A stretch of DNA of 53,581 nucleotides from Gammaproteobacteria bacterium (GCA_013152415.1 JAADGI010000004.1:1-53581); one strand, 5' to 3'. Shown: positions 35,125 to 46,329, numbered from the stretch's first letter. Notes: generated by a model not told the origin, from the sequence alone. A program made the numbers and translations.

Positions 35125-35322
35125 ATGCCGAAGATGAAGACTAACCGTGGTGCAGCCAAGCGTTTTAAAAAGACCGCCAAGGGCCGCTTTAAATGCAAAC
35201 ATTCCCATTTGCGCCACATTCTGACCAAGAAGTCACCCAAACGTAAGAGTCATTTGCGTGCCGGTGCCCTGATCAAAAAATGTGACACTCCGCAGATAGC
35301 GCGGATGTTGCCTTACGCCTGA
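35125..35322 (+). CDS. rpmI: 50S ribosomal protein L35
   Basis: A 65-residue, strongly basic protein with the L35 signature: '[20 protein letters not shown]' and '[18 protein letters not shown]'. Length matches E. coli L35. An in-frame ATG at 35110 would add five unconserved residues, so 35125 is used. It lies between infC and rplT. Confidence 0.97.
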   Translation: MPKMKTNRGAAKRFKKTAKGRFKCKHSHLRHILTKKSPKRKSHLRAGALIKKCDTPQIARMLPYA

Positions 35323-35339
35323 GATAGAGGTTAAGTAGC

Positions 35340-35696
35340 ATGCCAAGAGTAAAACGTGGTGTGACGGCCCGTGCCCGTCACAAAAAAGTCATTGCCCGTG
35401 CCAAGGGTTATCGGGGTGCGCGCAAGAACGTCTTTCGGGTGGCCAAGCAGGCCGTCGATCGGGCAGCATCCTATGCCTATCGCGATAGACGTCAGCGCAA
35501 GCGCCAGTTTCGTGCCCTGTGGATTGTGCGTATCAATGCGGCGGCCCGGGAATGTGGTATCAGTTACGGTCGTTTTATGCACGGTCTCACCAAGGTCGAT
35601 GTGAGTCTGGATCGTAAGGTCCTGGCCGATCTTGCAGTCCACGATAAAAATGCCTTTTCGGTATTGGCGGAAAAGGCCAAGGCTGCGCTGGCCTAA
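35340..35696 (+). CDS. rplT: 50S ribosomal protein L20
   Basis: A 118-residue basic protein with the L20 opening [19 protein letters not shown], and '[20 protein letters not shown]' in the globular part. It binds 23S rRNA early in 50S assembly. In E. coli it represses its own operon through the infC-rpmI leader RNA; whether that happens here cannot be read directly. A strong terminator follows. Confidence 0.97.
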   Translation: MPRVKRGVTARARHKKVIARAKGYRGARKNVFRVAKQAVDRAASYAYRDRRQRKRQFRALWIVRINAAARECGISYGRFMHGLTKVDVSLDRKVLADLAVHDKNAFSVLAEKAKAALA

Positions 35697-35736
35697 TCAA
35701 CACTTGTGCGCCCCGCGCGCGAGTTCGAGTTGAGAA

Positions 35737-35767
35737 GGGAAAGGTGTACGCGCCTTTCCCTTTTTTT
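35737..35767 (+). terminator. Rho-independent terminator after rplT
   Basis: Stem GGGAAAGG (35737-35744) and CCTTTCCC (35753-35760) around an eight-base loop, followed by seven T. It separates the thrS-rplT transcript from pheST. In E. coli an attenuator with a Phe-rich leader peptide lies at the same position; I see no such leader peptide here. Confidence 0.9.
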
Positions 35768-35832
35768 GTACGACTTGCGATAGTAGTTTCAACTAGAGGT
35801 AACTGACATAAGGGCACTTCTTAATTGATAGC

Positions 35833-35935
35833 TCCTTCTCCCTCCGGGAGAAGGTTGGGATGAGGGGATAATAAAATCAATAGATTATCCTTGGTTGACT
35901 CCCTCACCCTAACCCTCTCCCGGAGGGAGAGGGGA
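35833..35935. repeat. Long inverted repeat, CTCTCCC/GGGAGAG family
   Basis: Arms of about 34 bases (35833-35866 and 35901-35935) pair with a few mismatches around a 34-base AT-rich loop. Their cores are CCTCCGGGAG and CCCGGAGGG next to CCCTCACCCTAACC. The unit resembles a widespread proteobacterial intergenic repeat and could fold into a cruciform or hairpin. The rplT-pheS gap (35697-36008) holds only this and the terminator. Confidence 0.8.
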
Positions 35936-35999
35936 TTAATAGAAGCGCCCATAACTGTTGTAGACCAACAATGCACCAAGACAACAACACAGCCAGTGA

Positions 36000-37028
<1,029 letters not shown>

Positions 37029-37040
37029 TCCACGGATTAA

Positions 37041-37190
37041 CGCGGAGATCGCAGAGGCGCAGAGTACGCAAAGTAAAACTAAATCAGTTTGATGCTGCGG
37101 ACAAATGCCCAGCATACAAAAAGCGAAAAGGTCACAACCATGAGTAGACAAAATATCCTCTGCGTCTTTGCGCCTCTGCGAGCTCTGCGT
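37041..37190. repeat. Inverted repeat, CTTTGCG-type family, copy 3
   Basis: Arms TCGCAGAGGCGCAGAG (37049-37064) and CTTTGCGCCTCTGCGA (37166-37181) match with one mismatch, extended by CGCGGA...CTCTGCG. The loop is about 100 bases. It interrupts the otherwise tight pheS-pheT operon, and its right arm ends 26 bases before the pheT start. Confidence 0.85.
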
Positions 37191-37215
37191 TTACAACGAA
37201 CTTGAAAGATTCAAC

Positions 37216-39597
37216 ATGAAAATTAGCGAACAATGGTTACGGGAGTGGGTGTCACCCAAGATGACAACCCAGGAGCTGGCCGATTGCCTGACCATGGCGG
37301 GGTTGGAGGTGGGGGGTATTGAGCCTGCTGCGCCACCTCTGGATAAGGTTGTGGTGGGCCGGATCAGTGCTATTGAGCCCCATCCCGATGCAGATCGATT
37401 ACGGGTCTGTGAGGTCGACGTGGGCCAGGCAGCGCCACTGCAAATTGTCTGTGGTGCCAGCAATGCCCGCGAAGGAATGTACGCGCCGGTGGCCATGGTG
37501 GGTGCCGTGCTGCCCAATGGGACTCAAATTGGCAAAAGCAAACTACGCGGCGTGGCCTCGGCGGGGATGTTGTGTGCTGCGGCCGAGTTGGGTTTGGAAG
37601 AAGATTCTTCGGGTTTGATGGATTTAGGCACGCAGGCAAAACCGGGCATGCCGATTGAAAATTTCCTAAAACTCAATGACCAGGTTATAGAAATTGACCT
37701 TACCCCCAACCGGGGTGATTGTCTGAGTATTGCCGGTGTGGCACGGGAGTTATCTGCACTCACCAAGGTGCGGGTCAAACCGCCGAAGATGCCGGTCATA
37801 AGCGCGAGTATTCGTTTAAAACGCAAAGTCGTCGTCAAAGCCAAACAGGCCTGCCCACGTTATGTGGGGCGGGTTATTCAGGGCGTTGATTCACAGGCTG
37901 CCACCCCATTGTGGATGCAGGAACGCCTGCGTCGCGGTGGGCAGCGCTGTATTCATCCGGTAGTCGATGTACTCAACTATGTCATGCTGGAGGTGGGTCA
38001 GCCCATGCACGCCTTTGATCTTGCTAAGCTCAAGGGTGACATCGTAGTACGTTACGCCAAGCAGTCCGAGCATCTAAAGCTGCTCGATGGATCAGAGACC
38101 AAGTTGAATACCGATACATTAGTGATTGCCGATGACAAGAGTCCCTTGGCACTTGCTGGCATCATGGGTGGGCTGGATTCGGCGGTGGACAAACAGACCC
38201 GTGATATTTTTCTGGAAAGCGCACACTTCGCACCCCAGGCGATTGCCGGCCGGGCGCGGGAAATGGGGATGCAAACGGAATCTTCCTATCGATTTGAACG
38301 TGGAGTGGATGCTGCCCTACAAGTTTTGGCCATAGAACGGGCAACAAAATTGATTTTGGATATCGCTGGTGGGAGTGCAGGACCTGTTAGCGATATTAGG
38401 GACAAAGCTTCGCTGCCCAAGCGTAGTGTTATTAAACTGGATCATGATCGCGTACATCGCATTCTAGGTATCGAGTTATCCGCAAAGACCATCGAGCAAA
38501 TAATGACCCGATTGGGTATGGGTGTCGTCAAATCCATCAAGGGTTGGCGTATTACTCCACCCAGCCATCGATTCGACATCAGTAGAACATGCGATCTTAT
38601 CGAGGAGATCGCACGGGTGCAGGGGTACAGTGAGATACCCACTGCACTGCCCTATGCACATATGGAAATGCAACCGCAATCTGAAGCCAAGATAGAGGCT
38701 TCTCGAATGATCGATCTCTTGGTCGATCGCGATTACCAGGAAGTCATTAGCTATAGTTTCGTTGACCGTGAATTAGAATCTTTGCTGGAGCCTCAAGGCG
38801 ATCTGGTGGCCCTGGCCAATCCCATTAGCCATGATATGGCGGTGATGCGCTCTACACTATGGACAGGATTATTGCAGGCGCTCAGTTACAACCTTAACCG
38901 GCAGCACCGCAGGGTGCGCTTGTTTGAGGCCGGGCAGGTTTTTAGTCGCAATAACGGTCAGTACATTGAGCGCCGGATGCTTGCAGGCCTCATTTGTGGG
39001 TCGCGGCAGCCCGAGCAATGGTCGGTTGAAGACTTTAAAACAGATTTTTACGACATCAAGGGTGATGTGGAGGCCCTGTTAGGCCTGTCTGGTACAGGAT
39101 CGCGGTACACCTTCTCCCCTGAATCATTTCCGGCCTTACACCCCGGACAATCGGTGTCTATTTTTGACTCATTAGGGGTGGATATCGGGAAAATGGGTTG
39201 TCTGCACCCTGAATTGACAGAGAAGCTGGATATTCCCTCTGGGGTGTGTCTGTTTGAACTCGACTTTGAGGCCCTTAGGCGACGGCATATCCCTACGATC
39301 AGACCCTTAGCACGGTTTCCGGCAATTCGGCGGGATTTGGCAGTCACCGTAGCCCAGGCCCTACCGGTGCAGACGGTCCTGGATACCGTTAGCCAAGCCG
39401 CCGGGGAGACCTTGACAAAGCTCGAGTTATTTGACGTTTATCGGGGCAAAGGTGTTGATTCCAAGAGAAAAAGTCTTGGATTTGGCTTGACCTTACAAGA
39501 CAGTTCGCGCACTCTTAGAGATGAGGATGTCGATGCAGTGATGGAGACCGTACTCGCGGCTCTGCAGACAAGATGTGGCGCACAACTAAGAGAATAA
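37216..39597 (+). CDS. pheT: Phenylalanyl-tRNA synthetase beta subunit
   Basis: A 793-residue subunit. It holds the tRNA-binding EMAP-like domain (about 40-150, 'HPDADRLRVCEVDVG'), the B3/B4 editing domain, B5 ('HRFDISRTCDLIEEIARVQG') and the C-terminal FDX-ACB anticodon domain ('RFPAIRRDLAVTVAQALPVQ'). ATG at 37216 begins MKISEQWLREWVSP as in orthologues; an upstream in-frame start at 37168 lies inside the repeat. The editing domain hydrolyses Tyr-tRNA-Phe. Confidence 0.97.
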   Translation: MKISEQWLREWVSPKMTTQELADCLTMAGLEVGGIEPAAPPLDKVVVGRISAIEPHPDADRLRVCEVDVGQAAPLQIVCGASNAREGMYAPVAMVGAVLPNGTQIGKSKLRGVASAGMLCAAAELGLEEDSSGLMDLGTQAKPGMPIENFLKLNDQVIEIDLTPNRGDCLSIAGVARELSALTKVRVKPPKMPVISASIRLKRKVVVKAKQACPRYVGRVIQGVDSQAATPLWMQERLRRGGQRCIHPVVDVLNYVMLEVGQPMHAFDLAKLKGDIVVRYAKQSEHLKLLDGSETKLNTDTLVIADDKSPLALAGIMGGLDSAVDKQTRDIFLESAHFAPQAIAGRAREMGMQTESSYRFERGVDAALQVLAIERATKLILDIAGGSAGPVSDIRDKASLPKRSVIKLDHDRVHRILGIELSAKTIEQIMTRLGMGVVKSIKGWRITPPSHRFDISRTCDLIEEIARVQGYSEIPTALPYAHMEMQPQSEAKIEASRMIDLLVDRDYQEVISYSFVDRELESLLEPQGDLVALANPISHDMAVMRSTLWTGLLQALSYNLNRQHRRVRLFEAGQVFSRNNGQYIERRMLAGLICGSRQPEQWSVEDFKTDFYDIKGDVEALLGLSGTGSRYTFSPESFPALHPGQSVSIFDSLGVDIGKMGCLHPELTEKLDIPSGVCLFELDFEALRRRHIPTIRPLARFPAIRRDLAVTVAQALPVQTVLDTVSQAAGETLTKLELFDVYRGKGVDSKRKSLGFGLTLQDSSRTLRDEDVDAVMETVLAALQTRCGAQLRE

Positions 39598-39609
39598 AAG
39601 GGTGGGTTC

Positions 39610-39954
39610 ATGGCGGTTACCAAAGCGGACTTAGCAGATGCGCTATACCATGAGTTGGGATTGAATAAGCGAGAAGCCAAGGAATTTGTCGAGTTGTTTT
39701 TTGAGAAACTTAGAGACGCCCTGGAAAGGGGTGAGGATGTTAAGCTCTCGGGGTTTGGCAATTTTGGTTTGCGCGAGAAGAATTCCAGGCCAGGTCGCAA
39801 CCCAAAGACGGGCGAGGAAATACCCATTTCTGCACGTCGGGTAGTGACTTTTAGAGCCAGTCAGAAATTGAAACAACGTGTGGAAGATAACTCTGAACTG
39901 CTTGGGGGTAAACTGAATATGGTACGGGTACAGGCGAATGCTGGATCCGGGTGA
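39610..39954 (+). CDS. ihfA: Integration host factor alpha subunit
   Basis: A 114-residue HU/IHF-fold DNA-bending protein. '[20 protein letters not shown]' opens it, '[20 protein letters not shown]' follows, and the beta-arm with [16 protein letters not shown] inserts Pro into the minor groove. It is longer than E. coli IhfA (99) by a C-terminal tail. Position directly after pheT is the standard ihfA location and argues for the alpha subunit. Its 3' end overlaps the merR gene by 17 bases. Confidence 0.95.
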   Translation: MAVTKADLADALYHELGLNKREAKEFVELFFEKLRDALERGEDVKLSGFGNFGLREKNSRPGRNPKTGEEIPISARRVVTFRASQKLKQRVEDNSELLGGKLNMVRVQANAGSG

Positions 39955-40309
39955 CAATTCAGAACTGCCCCCTATCCCCGCCAAGCGCTATTTCACCATT
40001 GGTGAAGTGAGTGAGTTGTGCGCGGTAAAGCCTCATGTACTGCGGTATTGGGAACAGGAGTTCCCGCAGCTTAAGCCGGTAAAGCGTCGAGGTAACAGAC
40101 GCTACTACCAACGCCATGAGGTACAATTGATTCGGCAGATCCGCAGTCTGCTCTATGTCGATGGGTTTACCATCAGCGGTGCGCGAAACCGCCTCGATGG
40201 CGACTCGGCGGCGGGTAACGGTGAAGTAAACTCAAAAAACGAACATGCCGTCGTAGTCAAAGACTTGATTCGAGAGTTGGATGAGGTTTTACAGATTCTC
40301 AAAAATTAA
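39938..40309 (+). CDS. MerR family transcriptional regulator
   Basis: A 123-residue MerR-type protein. The winged helix-turn-helix ('[20 protein letters not shown]', then '[20 protein letters not shown]') lies at residues 18-75, followed by a short helix likely to dimerise. The effector domain is minimal, without metal-binding cysteines. It is co-transcribed with ihfA, a conserved arrangement in Pseudomonas-like gammaproteobacteria. Targets are unknown. The first 17 residues are unconserved, so a later start is possible. Confidence 0.9.
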   Translation: MLDPGDNSELPPIPAKRYFTIGEVSELCAVKPHVLRYWEQEFPQLKPVKRRGNRRYYQRHEVQLIRQIRSLLYVDGFTISGARNRLDGDSAAGNGEVNSKNEHAVVVKDLIRELDEVLQILKN

Positions 40310-40372
40310 ATCCGGTCATTTGGTATTTTGCCCACCGGGAATCTCAAAGATTATCCTTACATAAAAGAATTT

Positions 40373-40452
<80 letters not shown>

Positions 40453-40668
40453 TTTAATCCACGGGCTAAGTGAGTTGAGATGGTTTCTAACCACGAAAAT
40501 TCACACATAAATCCAATCAGCCGAAAGCTTCTGTGCGTTCCTTCGCAATGCACACTGGGTGTTTACCCCCTATCTGCAGTTTTGCTTCGTCAGCAAGGTA
40601 TCGCCGAAGTCCGTAAGTGGGCGTCACCATGCCTAAAGCCTTTGCTATCCAGTGTATTTCTTCTATGA

Positions 40669-43050
40669 ATGTGGGGCATGAATCTAAAGGCCATGTCCAC
40701 ACAAGAAAAAGAAAAAAATGAGCAAGCAATGCAGTATCTGGATATTGTGGATACTATCATTGTCGCTTTGGATTTGAGTGGAAATATTACTTTTATAAAC
40801 AAGGCAGGTTGTGAATTATTGGGGTACGGCAAGCATGCACTATTAGGCCAAAATTGGTTTGATCAATTTATCCCAGGCGATATTCGGGAAGCCGTAAAAG
40901 CAAAATTTAAATCCAGACTGGATGGCCACACAAACCTCTATGCGAGTTATGAGAGTGTGCTTATCACCAGGAAGAGCGAAGAAAAATTAATTGCCTGGCA
41001 TAACAATGCCATACATGATGATACGGCTAATATCATTGGTATGTTATTTTCTGGGGATGACGTAACTCAAAAGATAAGGGACAGAGAAAAACTCGCCTCC
41101 TCAGAAGCAAGGTGGCGATCGATATTGGAAGCTACGCAAGACCATATTATGGTGCTTGATAGAGAAGGCATCATATATTACATCAATCATGCCGCCCCTG
41201 GTTTAAAAAAGGAAGATGTTATTAAGACCAGCGTATATCAATACGTTGATGAGACGGCACATAAAGCCATGGAGAGTTGTTTTAAGCACGTTTTTGATAC
41301 CGGAGAAAATGGAGAGTATAGCGTCAGTTATCAAGATAGTGAGGGGTGTGATCATTTTTACCAATCAACTGTTTCCCCCATGATTGAAGGTGGAAAAGTC
41401 ACATCGGTTATTGTTAGCGCGCGTGATGTTACGGCAATGAAGAAAACAGATTCAGATCTAATCTTGTTGCAAGATCAGCTTAACCATGCATTACAGAACC
41501 AGCTTGACCGCGTATTAACCCTGTCTACTTCTGTTATTTATACACGTAAGATGAGTGAGCATTATGCGCTCACTTTTATGGGCGAAGGGATACAATCTCA
41601 GTTAGGTTATTCCCCTGCAGATTTTACAGATGACCCCGACTTCTGGGTAAATCATATTCATCCTGATGATAAGCAACGTGTGTTGCAAGAACTTTCATCA
41701 TTTGATGATCATGAGGAGCATATTCAGGAGTATCGATTCCGCCATAAAAATGGAAATTACCTCTGGATGCATGACGAATTTCGCGTTTCTCATGACACAA
41801 ATAATAAGCCACGTGAGTTAATTGGTGCGTGGGTTGATATAACGAGGAACAAAATATATGAGGAAAATCTTAAACAGGCCAAATTAAATTCCGATGCTGC
41901 CAACAAGGCTAAATCAACTTTTCTGGCAGTAATTGGCCACGAGCTTCGTACGCCGCTCAATGTGGTACTGGGCATGTCAAATATTCTCCTGAAAGGAGAG
42001 TTAACAAATCAGCAACGAGAAGATGTGGCCACTATATTGACGGCAGCCAGTGAATTACAGCGAATAATTGAAGATATAGTGGATTACGTAAAACTGGAGA
42101 GTGGTGGTATTCGACTCAAGGATGATGTGTTTGCAGTCAGAGACACCATCGCCAGAATAGCGGGGAGATTCAGGCCGCTGGCTGAGAAAAAGAATCTGAA
42201 ATTTGATGTGACTGTTAGCAGCAAGGTGCCACGATTGTGCGTGGGCGATGAAGGAAGAATCATCCAGGTCCTGAATAACATAATCGGGAATGCTATAAAA
42301 TTTACAAACCAGGGCGGTATTGATATCAAAGTGGATGTAGCGATTGTCACAAAAACCACATTAGAATTGATGGTTACTGTTCAGGATACCGGCATCGGTA
42401 TTGAGCGCGATCAATACCGCCTGATTTTTAATAAATTTATACAAGTAGATGATTCCCGGTCACGGAGCCATGGTGGTATTGGACTCGGTTTGTCAATTGC
42501 CAGAGAATTGGTTGAGATGATGGATGGGGGGATTAAATTGAATAGTATACTTGGGCAGGGTTCAACATTTACTATTCACTTGGGTTTGAAACTCCCCAAA
42601 GAAAATAGTGCTTACAAAGAAGGTGGGAATAAATTATTACCGATTGGTTATTCGAGGCTAAAGGTTCTTCTTGTGGAAGATGATCAACAACAGCAAATTC
42701 TATTGCAAGAGATTATTGAAAAATTAGGATGTAGGGTAGTTGTTGCATGGGGAGGGAAAGAAGCACTTTCTTTGTTTGATAGTGATTATGATATTGTGTT
42801 TACGGATGTAACGATGCCTGGTATGGATGGTTATGAACTATCTCAAAGATTGAGGCAACGCATGATGGCATATGACAAGCCAATCCCTATTGTTGGTGTA
42901 ACCGCAATCTGCCAGGAAGATGATGAGGTGATCCGGGAATCTGAGCTGGACGCTTGTGTCAGCAAACCGACGGATTCTAAAGCTATCGAAGAAATTTTTG
43001 CTGCATATATATCTCATGATGATATCGAAGCCATCCCTAAAATCCACTAA
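40669..43050 (+). CDS. Soluble PAS-domain hybrid sensor histidine kinase
   Basis: A 793-residue hybrid kinase without membrane spans, hence probably a cytoplasmic sensor. Three PAS domains cover about 22-135, 145-260 and 285-400 ('HPDDKQRVLQEL' and 'YRFRHKNGNYLWMHDEFRVS' mark the third). The HisKA H-box 'IGHELRTPLNVVLGMS' has His424. The HATPase domain has NAIKF, DTGIGI and 'GGIGLGLSIARELVEMM'. A receiver domain follows with 'LLVEDDQQQ' and phospho-acceptor Asp713 in FTDVTMPGMDGYE. ATGs at 40669, 40678 and 40693 are all possible starts. The gene is AT-richer than the pheT region. The ATPase gene begins 22 bases downstream. Confidence 0.93.
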   Translation: MWGMNLKAMSTQEKEKNEQAMQYLDIVDTIIVALDLSGNITFINKAGCELLGYGKHALLGQNWFDQFIPGDIREAVKAKFKSRLDGHTNLYASYESVLITRKSEEKLIAWHNNAIHDDTANIIGMLFSGDDVTQKIRDREKLASSEARWRSILEATQDHIMVLDREGIIYYINHAAPGLKKEDVIKTSVYQYVDETAHKAMESCFKHVFDTGENGEYSVSYQDSEGCDHFYQSTVSPMIEGGKVTSVIVSARDVTAMKKTDSDLILLQDQLNHALQNQLDRVLTLSTSVIYTRKMSEHYALTFMGEGIQSQLGYSPADFTDDPDFWVNHIHPDDKQRVLQELSSFDDHEEHIQEYRFRHKNGNYLWMHDEFRVSHDTNNKPRELIGAWVDITRNKIYEENLKQAKLNSDAANKAKSTFLAVIGHELRTPLNVVLGMSNILLKGELTNQQREDVATILTAASELQRIIEDIVDYVKLESGGIRLKDDVFAVRDTIARIAGRFRPLAEKKNLKFDVTVSSKVPRLCVGDEGRIIQVLNNIIGNAIKFTNQGGIDIKVDVAIVTKTTLELMVTVQDTGIGIERDQYRLIFNKFIQVDDSRSRSHGGIGLGLSIARELVEMMDGGIKLNSILGQGSTFTIHLGLKLPKENSAYKEGGNKLLPIGYSRLKVLLVEDDQQQQILLQEIIEKLGCRVVVAWGGKEALSLFDSDYDIVFTDVTMPGMDGYELSQRLRQRMMAYDKPIPIVGVTAICQEDDEVIRESELDACVSKPTDSKAIEEIFAAYISHDDIEAIPKIH

Positions 43051-43072
43051 AGACCTATTTGATTGGCCGGTT

Positions 43073-46000
43073 ATGCAGTCCACAACAACATCTAAAATTC
43101 AGAGTGAACCTCGGCAATTTACTGTGCTATTTTGCACCATGGTAGGGGCGGCCCCTCTAGCAAAGTCTCTTGATGCTAAAAATAGGCATGAAGTGATGCG
43201 AATTTATCGGCAGCACTGCATAGATGCTGTTATGCATCATGGTGGCCTTGTGTCAGATCGTTTTGATGATACGGTAGTCACCGCCTACTATGGATATCAA
43301 GATGCTTTAGAAAATCCAACACAGTGTGCGACACGCTCCGCTTTAGAGATTATAGCCCGAATTTCACAATCTGGATTGCAGCTTGATCCGTTTGTGTCTA
43401 CTGATTTAACGGTGCATATCGGTATCGATACTGGATTAGTTACGGATGACGCTATAGGTGGAGTGGATGACCCAGGGCAGAACGAACCCGAAAATGAAAT
43501 ACTGGATTTTGCTACAAAATTATCCGCTAGCGCAAAGCCCAATACTATTTCTGTGAGCGAGAAAGCGTATGGTCTTGTAAAAGATTTATTTGAGTTTGAA
43601 AAACTTGGGCGCTGCAAACTTAAGGATATTCCTGGTAAGGCCCTTGTGTACAAAGCTCTTAAAGAGAGCAAGCCATTGATAGTGGACTTTACTCCGATGG
43701 TGGGCCGGGATGCGGAGATGAGGGAGTTGTTGGCTTATTGGTTCAAGGCCATAATCAACACAGGACAGGTTGTCATGTTAACGGGTGAGGCCGGTGTGGG
43801 TAAAACCCGATTGGTGGAAGGCCTGCAAAAACAGCTTGCAGTAGTGACAAGGAATCTAGTCAAATTTCACTGCACACGGAGGGCACAAAATAGTGTCTTC
43901 TACCCCATTATCGAGTATTTGTGCCAGCGTTTCCAGTTTACAGCAACGGATAGTGACCAGGATAAATGGGAGAAACTTGAGGCCTTTTTTACATCAAGAA
44001 CAGACGGCCCCTATGCTATTCCTGTTCTGGCATCTTTATTGTCACTATCAACAGATGACCAGAAAAAGCTTCAGGAAGTTGAGCCTGAAGAACAAAAAAA
44101 GAAGACTCAAACCGTCTTGTTGGATCTACTTTATGAGCGGGCAAAGGAAGGGCCCGTCTTGTTTGTTGTTGAGGATTTGCATTGGATCGATCCATCCACA
44201 TTGGCGTTGTTACAGCTTCTTATTCAAGATGGCATAAGGGCGCCCATTATGCTGCTGATGACTACGCGCCCGGGTAGCCACTTTCCGTGGAATGACAATC
44301 CGGGAGTGGCTCACGTAGCTATCAGTCGTTTAAGTGCATCAGACGCCAGGGAGATGATAGGGGCGATTCCAGGGGCGGCAGGATTACCTGACAGTATTGT
44401 TCGTGGGCTTATCGATAGGACCGATGGTATCCCGCTATTCATTGAAGAATCGACAAAGATGGTGCTTGAGAGTAGTCACTTGAAGGAAAAGAGTGAAGGG
44501 GATATTGCTGTTAAAGACCCCCTTTCTGCAAAGATTCCAGATACATTACAAGACATGTTGATGACCCGTCTGGATTGTCTCGGTCAAGCAAAAGATATTG
44601 CCCAAGCCGGGGCCGTGGTGGGGGGGGAGTTTAGCTATGAATATATTTGCAGTATTACGCATGAAAAACCCCATGTGGTAAAAGAAGCCCTTGATCGACT
44701 GGAAGCCGCCGGCTTGGTTAAATTTCATCGAAATAGTCCAGGCTTAAAATATAGTTTTAGGCACGCTCTAATTCAGGATGCGGCATATCACACCCTGCTA
44801 AAGCAGAATCGAAAAAAGTTTCATTTTCGAATAGCAGAGATGATGGAAATACATTGTCAAGATATTTGTGACAATCAACCCGAGGTCGTTGCTGAGCATT
44901 ATACACAGGCCGACATAAAGCCTAAGGCCATAGCATTTTGGCTTCGGGCAGGACGCCATGCGATGCAACGCTCGGCCTATGTGGAGGCTATTTGCCATTC
45001 AACACAAGGCCTGGATTTGCTGGAAAATGGGCCTAGTGACGGTGAACTAGAAGAGTTAGAGCTCGGATTACAATTGATCCTGGGAAATGCGCATGCGGTA
45101 ACCAAGGGTTATGCAGCAAGGGTGGCGGAAAGGGCATTTTCACGGGCCAAGGACCTGTGTGAGGGCGCCCAGAGAGCTGATGATCAGATATTTGCTGCCC
45201 TATTTGGGCTGTGGCGCTTCTTCGGTGCCCGAGGTGATATACCCATGGCAATGGAATTGGCACAGCAATTTATGCTTCAAGCCAAAGACAATGCAGACCC
45301 GGTACGAGTGCACGAAGCAAACTATATGCTCGGCAATACATATTTTATGTCCGGAGAATTATTGCGTACCCGTTCCCACCTCGAACAGGTCATAGCATTC
45401 CAGGATTCAAAGCAGCGTTCACATGCAGCAATATACGGGTATGATCTGGTGGTCGTCAGCATGGGTTATCTTGCCTTGACCCTGTGGGTGTTGGGTCAGC
45501 CGGATCAGTCGTTGCGTCAGGCACAAGCTGCGGTAGCGTTGGCGCGATCATTGAGGCATCCCCATAGTTTGGTCATTGCGCTGAACTTTTTGGCTCGGGT
45601 TAGACAACACCGCCAGGAAAGAACGGATACCGTTAAAGAGGTATCTGAGTGCACAGAGATTTCGACCCAACGGCGTTTCGCTTATTGGAAGGCAGTTGGC
45701 ACCATGTTGGATGGGTGGGCAAGAAGTGACCAGGACCCGGATAGCGTCAATACCATTCGCAAGGCCATTGATGCCCACCAAGCAGCGGGGGCAGAACTTG
45801 CCCATACCTATTTTCTCTCGATGTTGGCGGATGCCTGTTTACAAAATCGGGCATGGGAGGAGGGCCTGGGTTGTCTGGTTCGTGCTACCAACATGGTGCA
45901 ACATAGAGGTGAAACCCTCTATGAAGGGGAGCTTTATCGTTTGCGTGGGGAATTGATATTGGGGCAGAACCCAACAGCACTTGACGATGCGCAGGACTGC

Positions 46001-46225
46001 TTTCAAAGGGCCCTTGATATTGCTCGAGCGCAGAAGGCAAAAGGCTGGGAGCTGCGTGCTGCAATCAGTATGAGCCGTTTATTGTTGAGTCGGGGTGATG
46101 CACAAGCAGTGATGCATCTGTTAGCGGAGCTATATAACAGTTTCTCGGAGGGTTCGGATACAGCCGACTTGGTGAATGCCAAAGAGCTGTTGGAACGATC
46201 AGAATCACTGTTATCAGGAGGCTGA
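43073..46225 (+). CDS. Degenerate adenylate-cyclase domain/ATPase/TPR regulatory protein
   Basis: A protein of about 1050 residues. Residues 10-190 match a class III cyclase homology domain ('FTVLFCTMVGAAPLAKSLD', 'LTVHIGIDTGLV'). The first metal-binding Asp of the usual FCDLVGST is Thr, and the GDG turn reads FDDT, so catalysis is unlikely. A STAND/AAA-type ATPase follows (Walker A GEAGVGKTRLVEG near 238; Walker B 'VLFVVEDLHWIDPSTLALLQ'). The C-terminal 500 residues are TPR-like helices. It is probably a signal-responsive scaffold or switch. ATG 43073 is the likely start; an upstream frame overlaps the kinase gene. With the kinase it forms a two-gene unit. Confidence 0.82.
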   Translation: MQSTTTSKIQSEPRQFTVLFCTMVGAAPLAKSLDAKNRHEVMRIYRQHCIDAVMHHGGLVSDRFDDTVVTAYYGYQDALENPTQCATRSALEIIARISQSGLQLDPFVSTDLTVHIGIDTGLVTDDAIGGVDDPGQNEPENEILDFATKLSASAKPNTISVSEKAYGLVKDLFEFEKLGRCKLKDIPGKALVYKALKESKPLIVDFTPMVGRDAEMRELLAYWFKAIINTGQVVMLTGEAGVGKTRLVEGLQKQLAVVTRNLVKFHCTRRAQNSVFYPIIEYLCQRFQFTATDSDQDKWEKLEAFFTSRTDGPYAIPVLASLLSLSTDDQKKLQEVEPEEQKKKTQTVLLDLLYERAKEGPVLFVVEDLHWIDPSTLALLQLLIQDGIRAPIMLLMTTRPGSHFPWNDNPGVAHVAISRLSASDAREMIGAIPGAAGLPDSIVRGLIDRTDGIPLFIEESTKMVLESSHLKEKSEGDIAVKDPLSAKIPDTLQDMLMTRLDCLGQAKDIAQAGAVVGGEFSYEYICSITHEKPHVVKEALDRLEAAGLVKFHRNSPGLKYSFRHALIQDAAYHTLLKQNRKKFHFRIAEMMEIHCQDICDNQPEVVAEHYTQADIKPKAIAFWLRAGRHAMQRSAYVEAICHSTQGLDLLENGPSDGELEELELGLQLILGNAHAVTKGYAARVAERAFSRAKDLCEGAQRADDQIFAALFGLWRFFGARGDIPMAMELAQQFMLQAKDNADPVRVHEANYMLGNTYFMSGELLRTRSHLEQVIAFQDSKQRSHAAIYGYDLVVVSMGYLALTLWVLGQPDQSLRQAQAAVALARSLRHPHSLVIALNFLARVRQHRQERTDTVKEVSECTEISTQRRFAYWKAVGTMLDGWARSDQDPDSVNTIRKAIDAHQAAGAELAHTYFLSMLADACLQNRAWEEGLGCLVRATNMVQHRGETLYEGELYRLRGELILGQNPTALDDAQDCFQRALDIARAQKAKGWELRAAISMSRLLLSRGDAQAVMHLLAELYNSFSEGSDTADLVNAKELLERSESLLSGG

Positions 46226-46238
46226 CTCATTCATATCC

Positions 46239-46329
46239 CGTCATTCCCACGAAAGAGGCTGTGTGAAAACCCAAATATAAATATACTCGGCGTCGTCGTA
46301 CCGGCGAAGGCCGAGGGCACGGAATGACG
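46239..46329. repeat. Palindromic dispersed repeat, GTCATTCC-type family, copy 2
   Basis: Terminal arms CGTCATTCC (46239-46247) and GGAATGACG (46321-46329) bound a 91-base unit containing ACCGGCGAAGGCC. It shares the GTCAT...CCGGCGAAGG elements of the 29713-29797 repeat. It lies between converging genes. MITE-like; no coding content. Confidence 0.75.
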
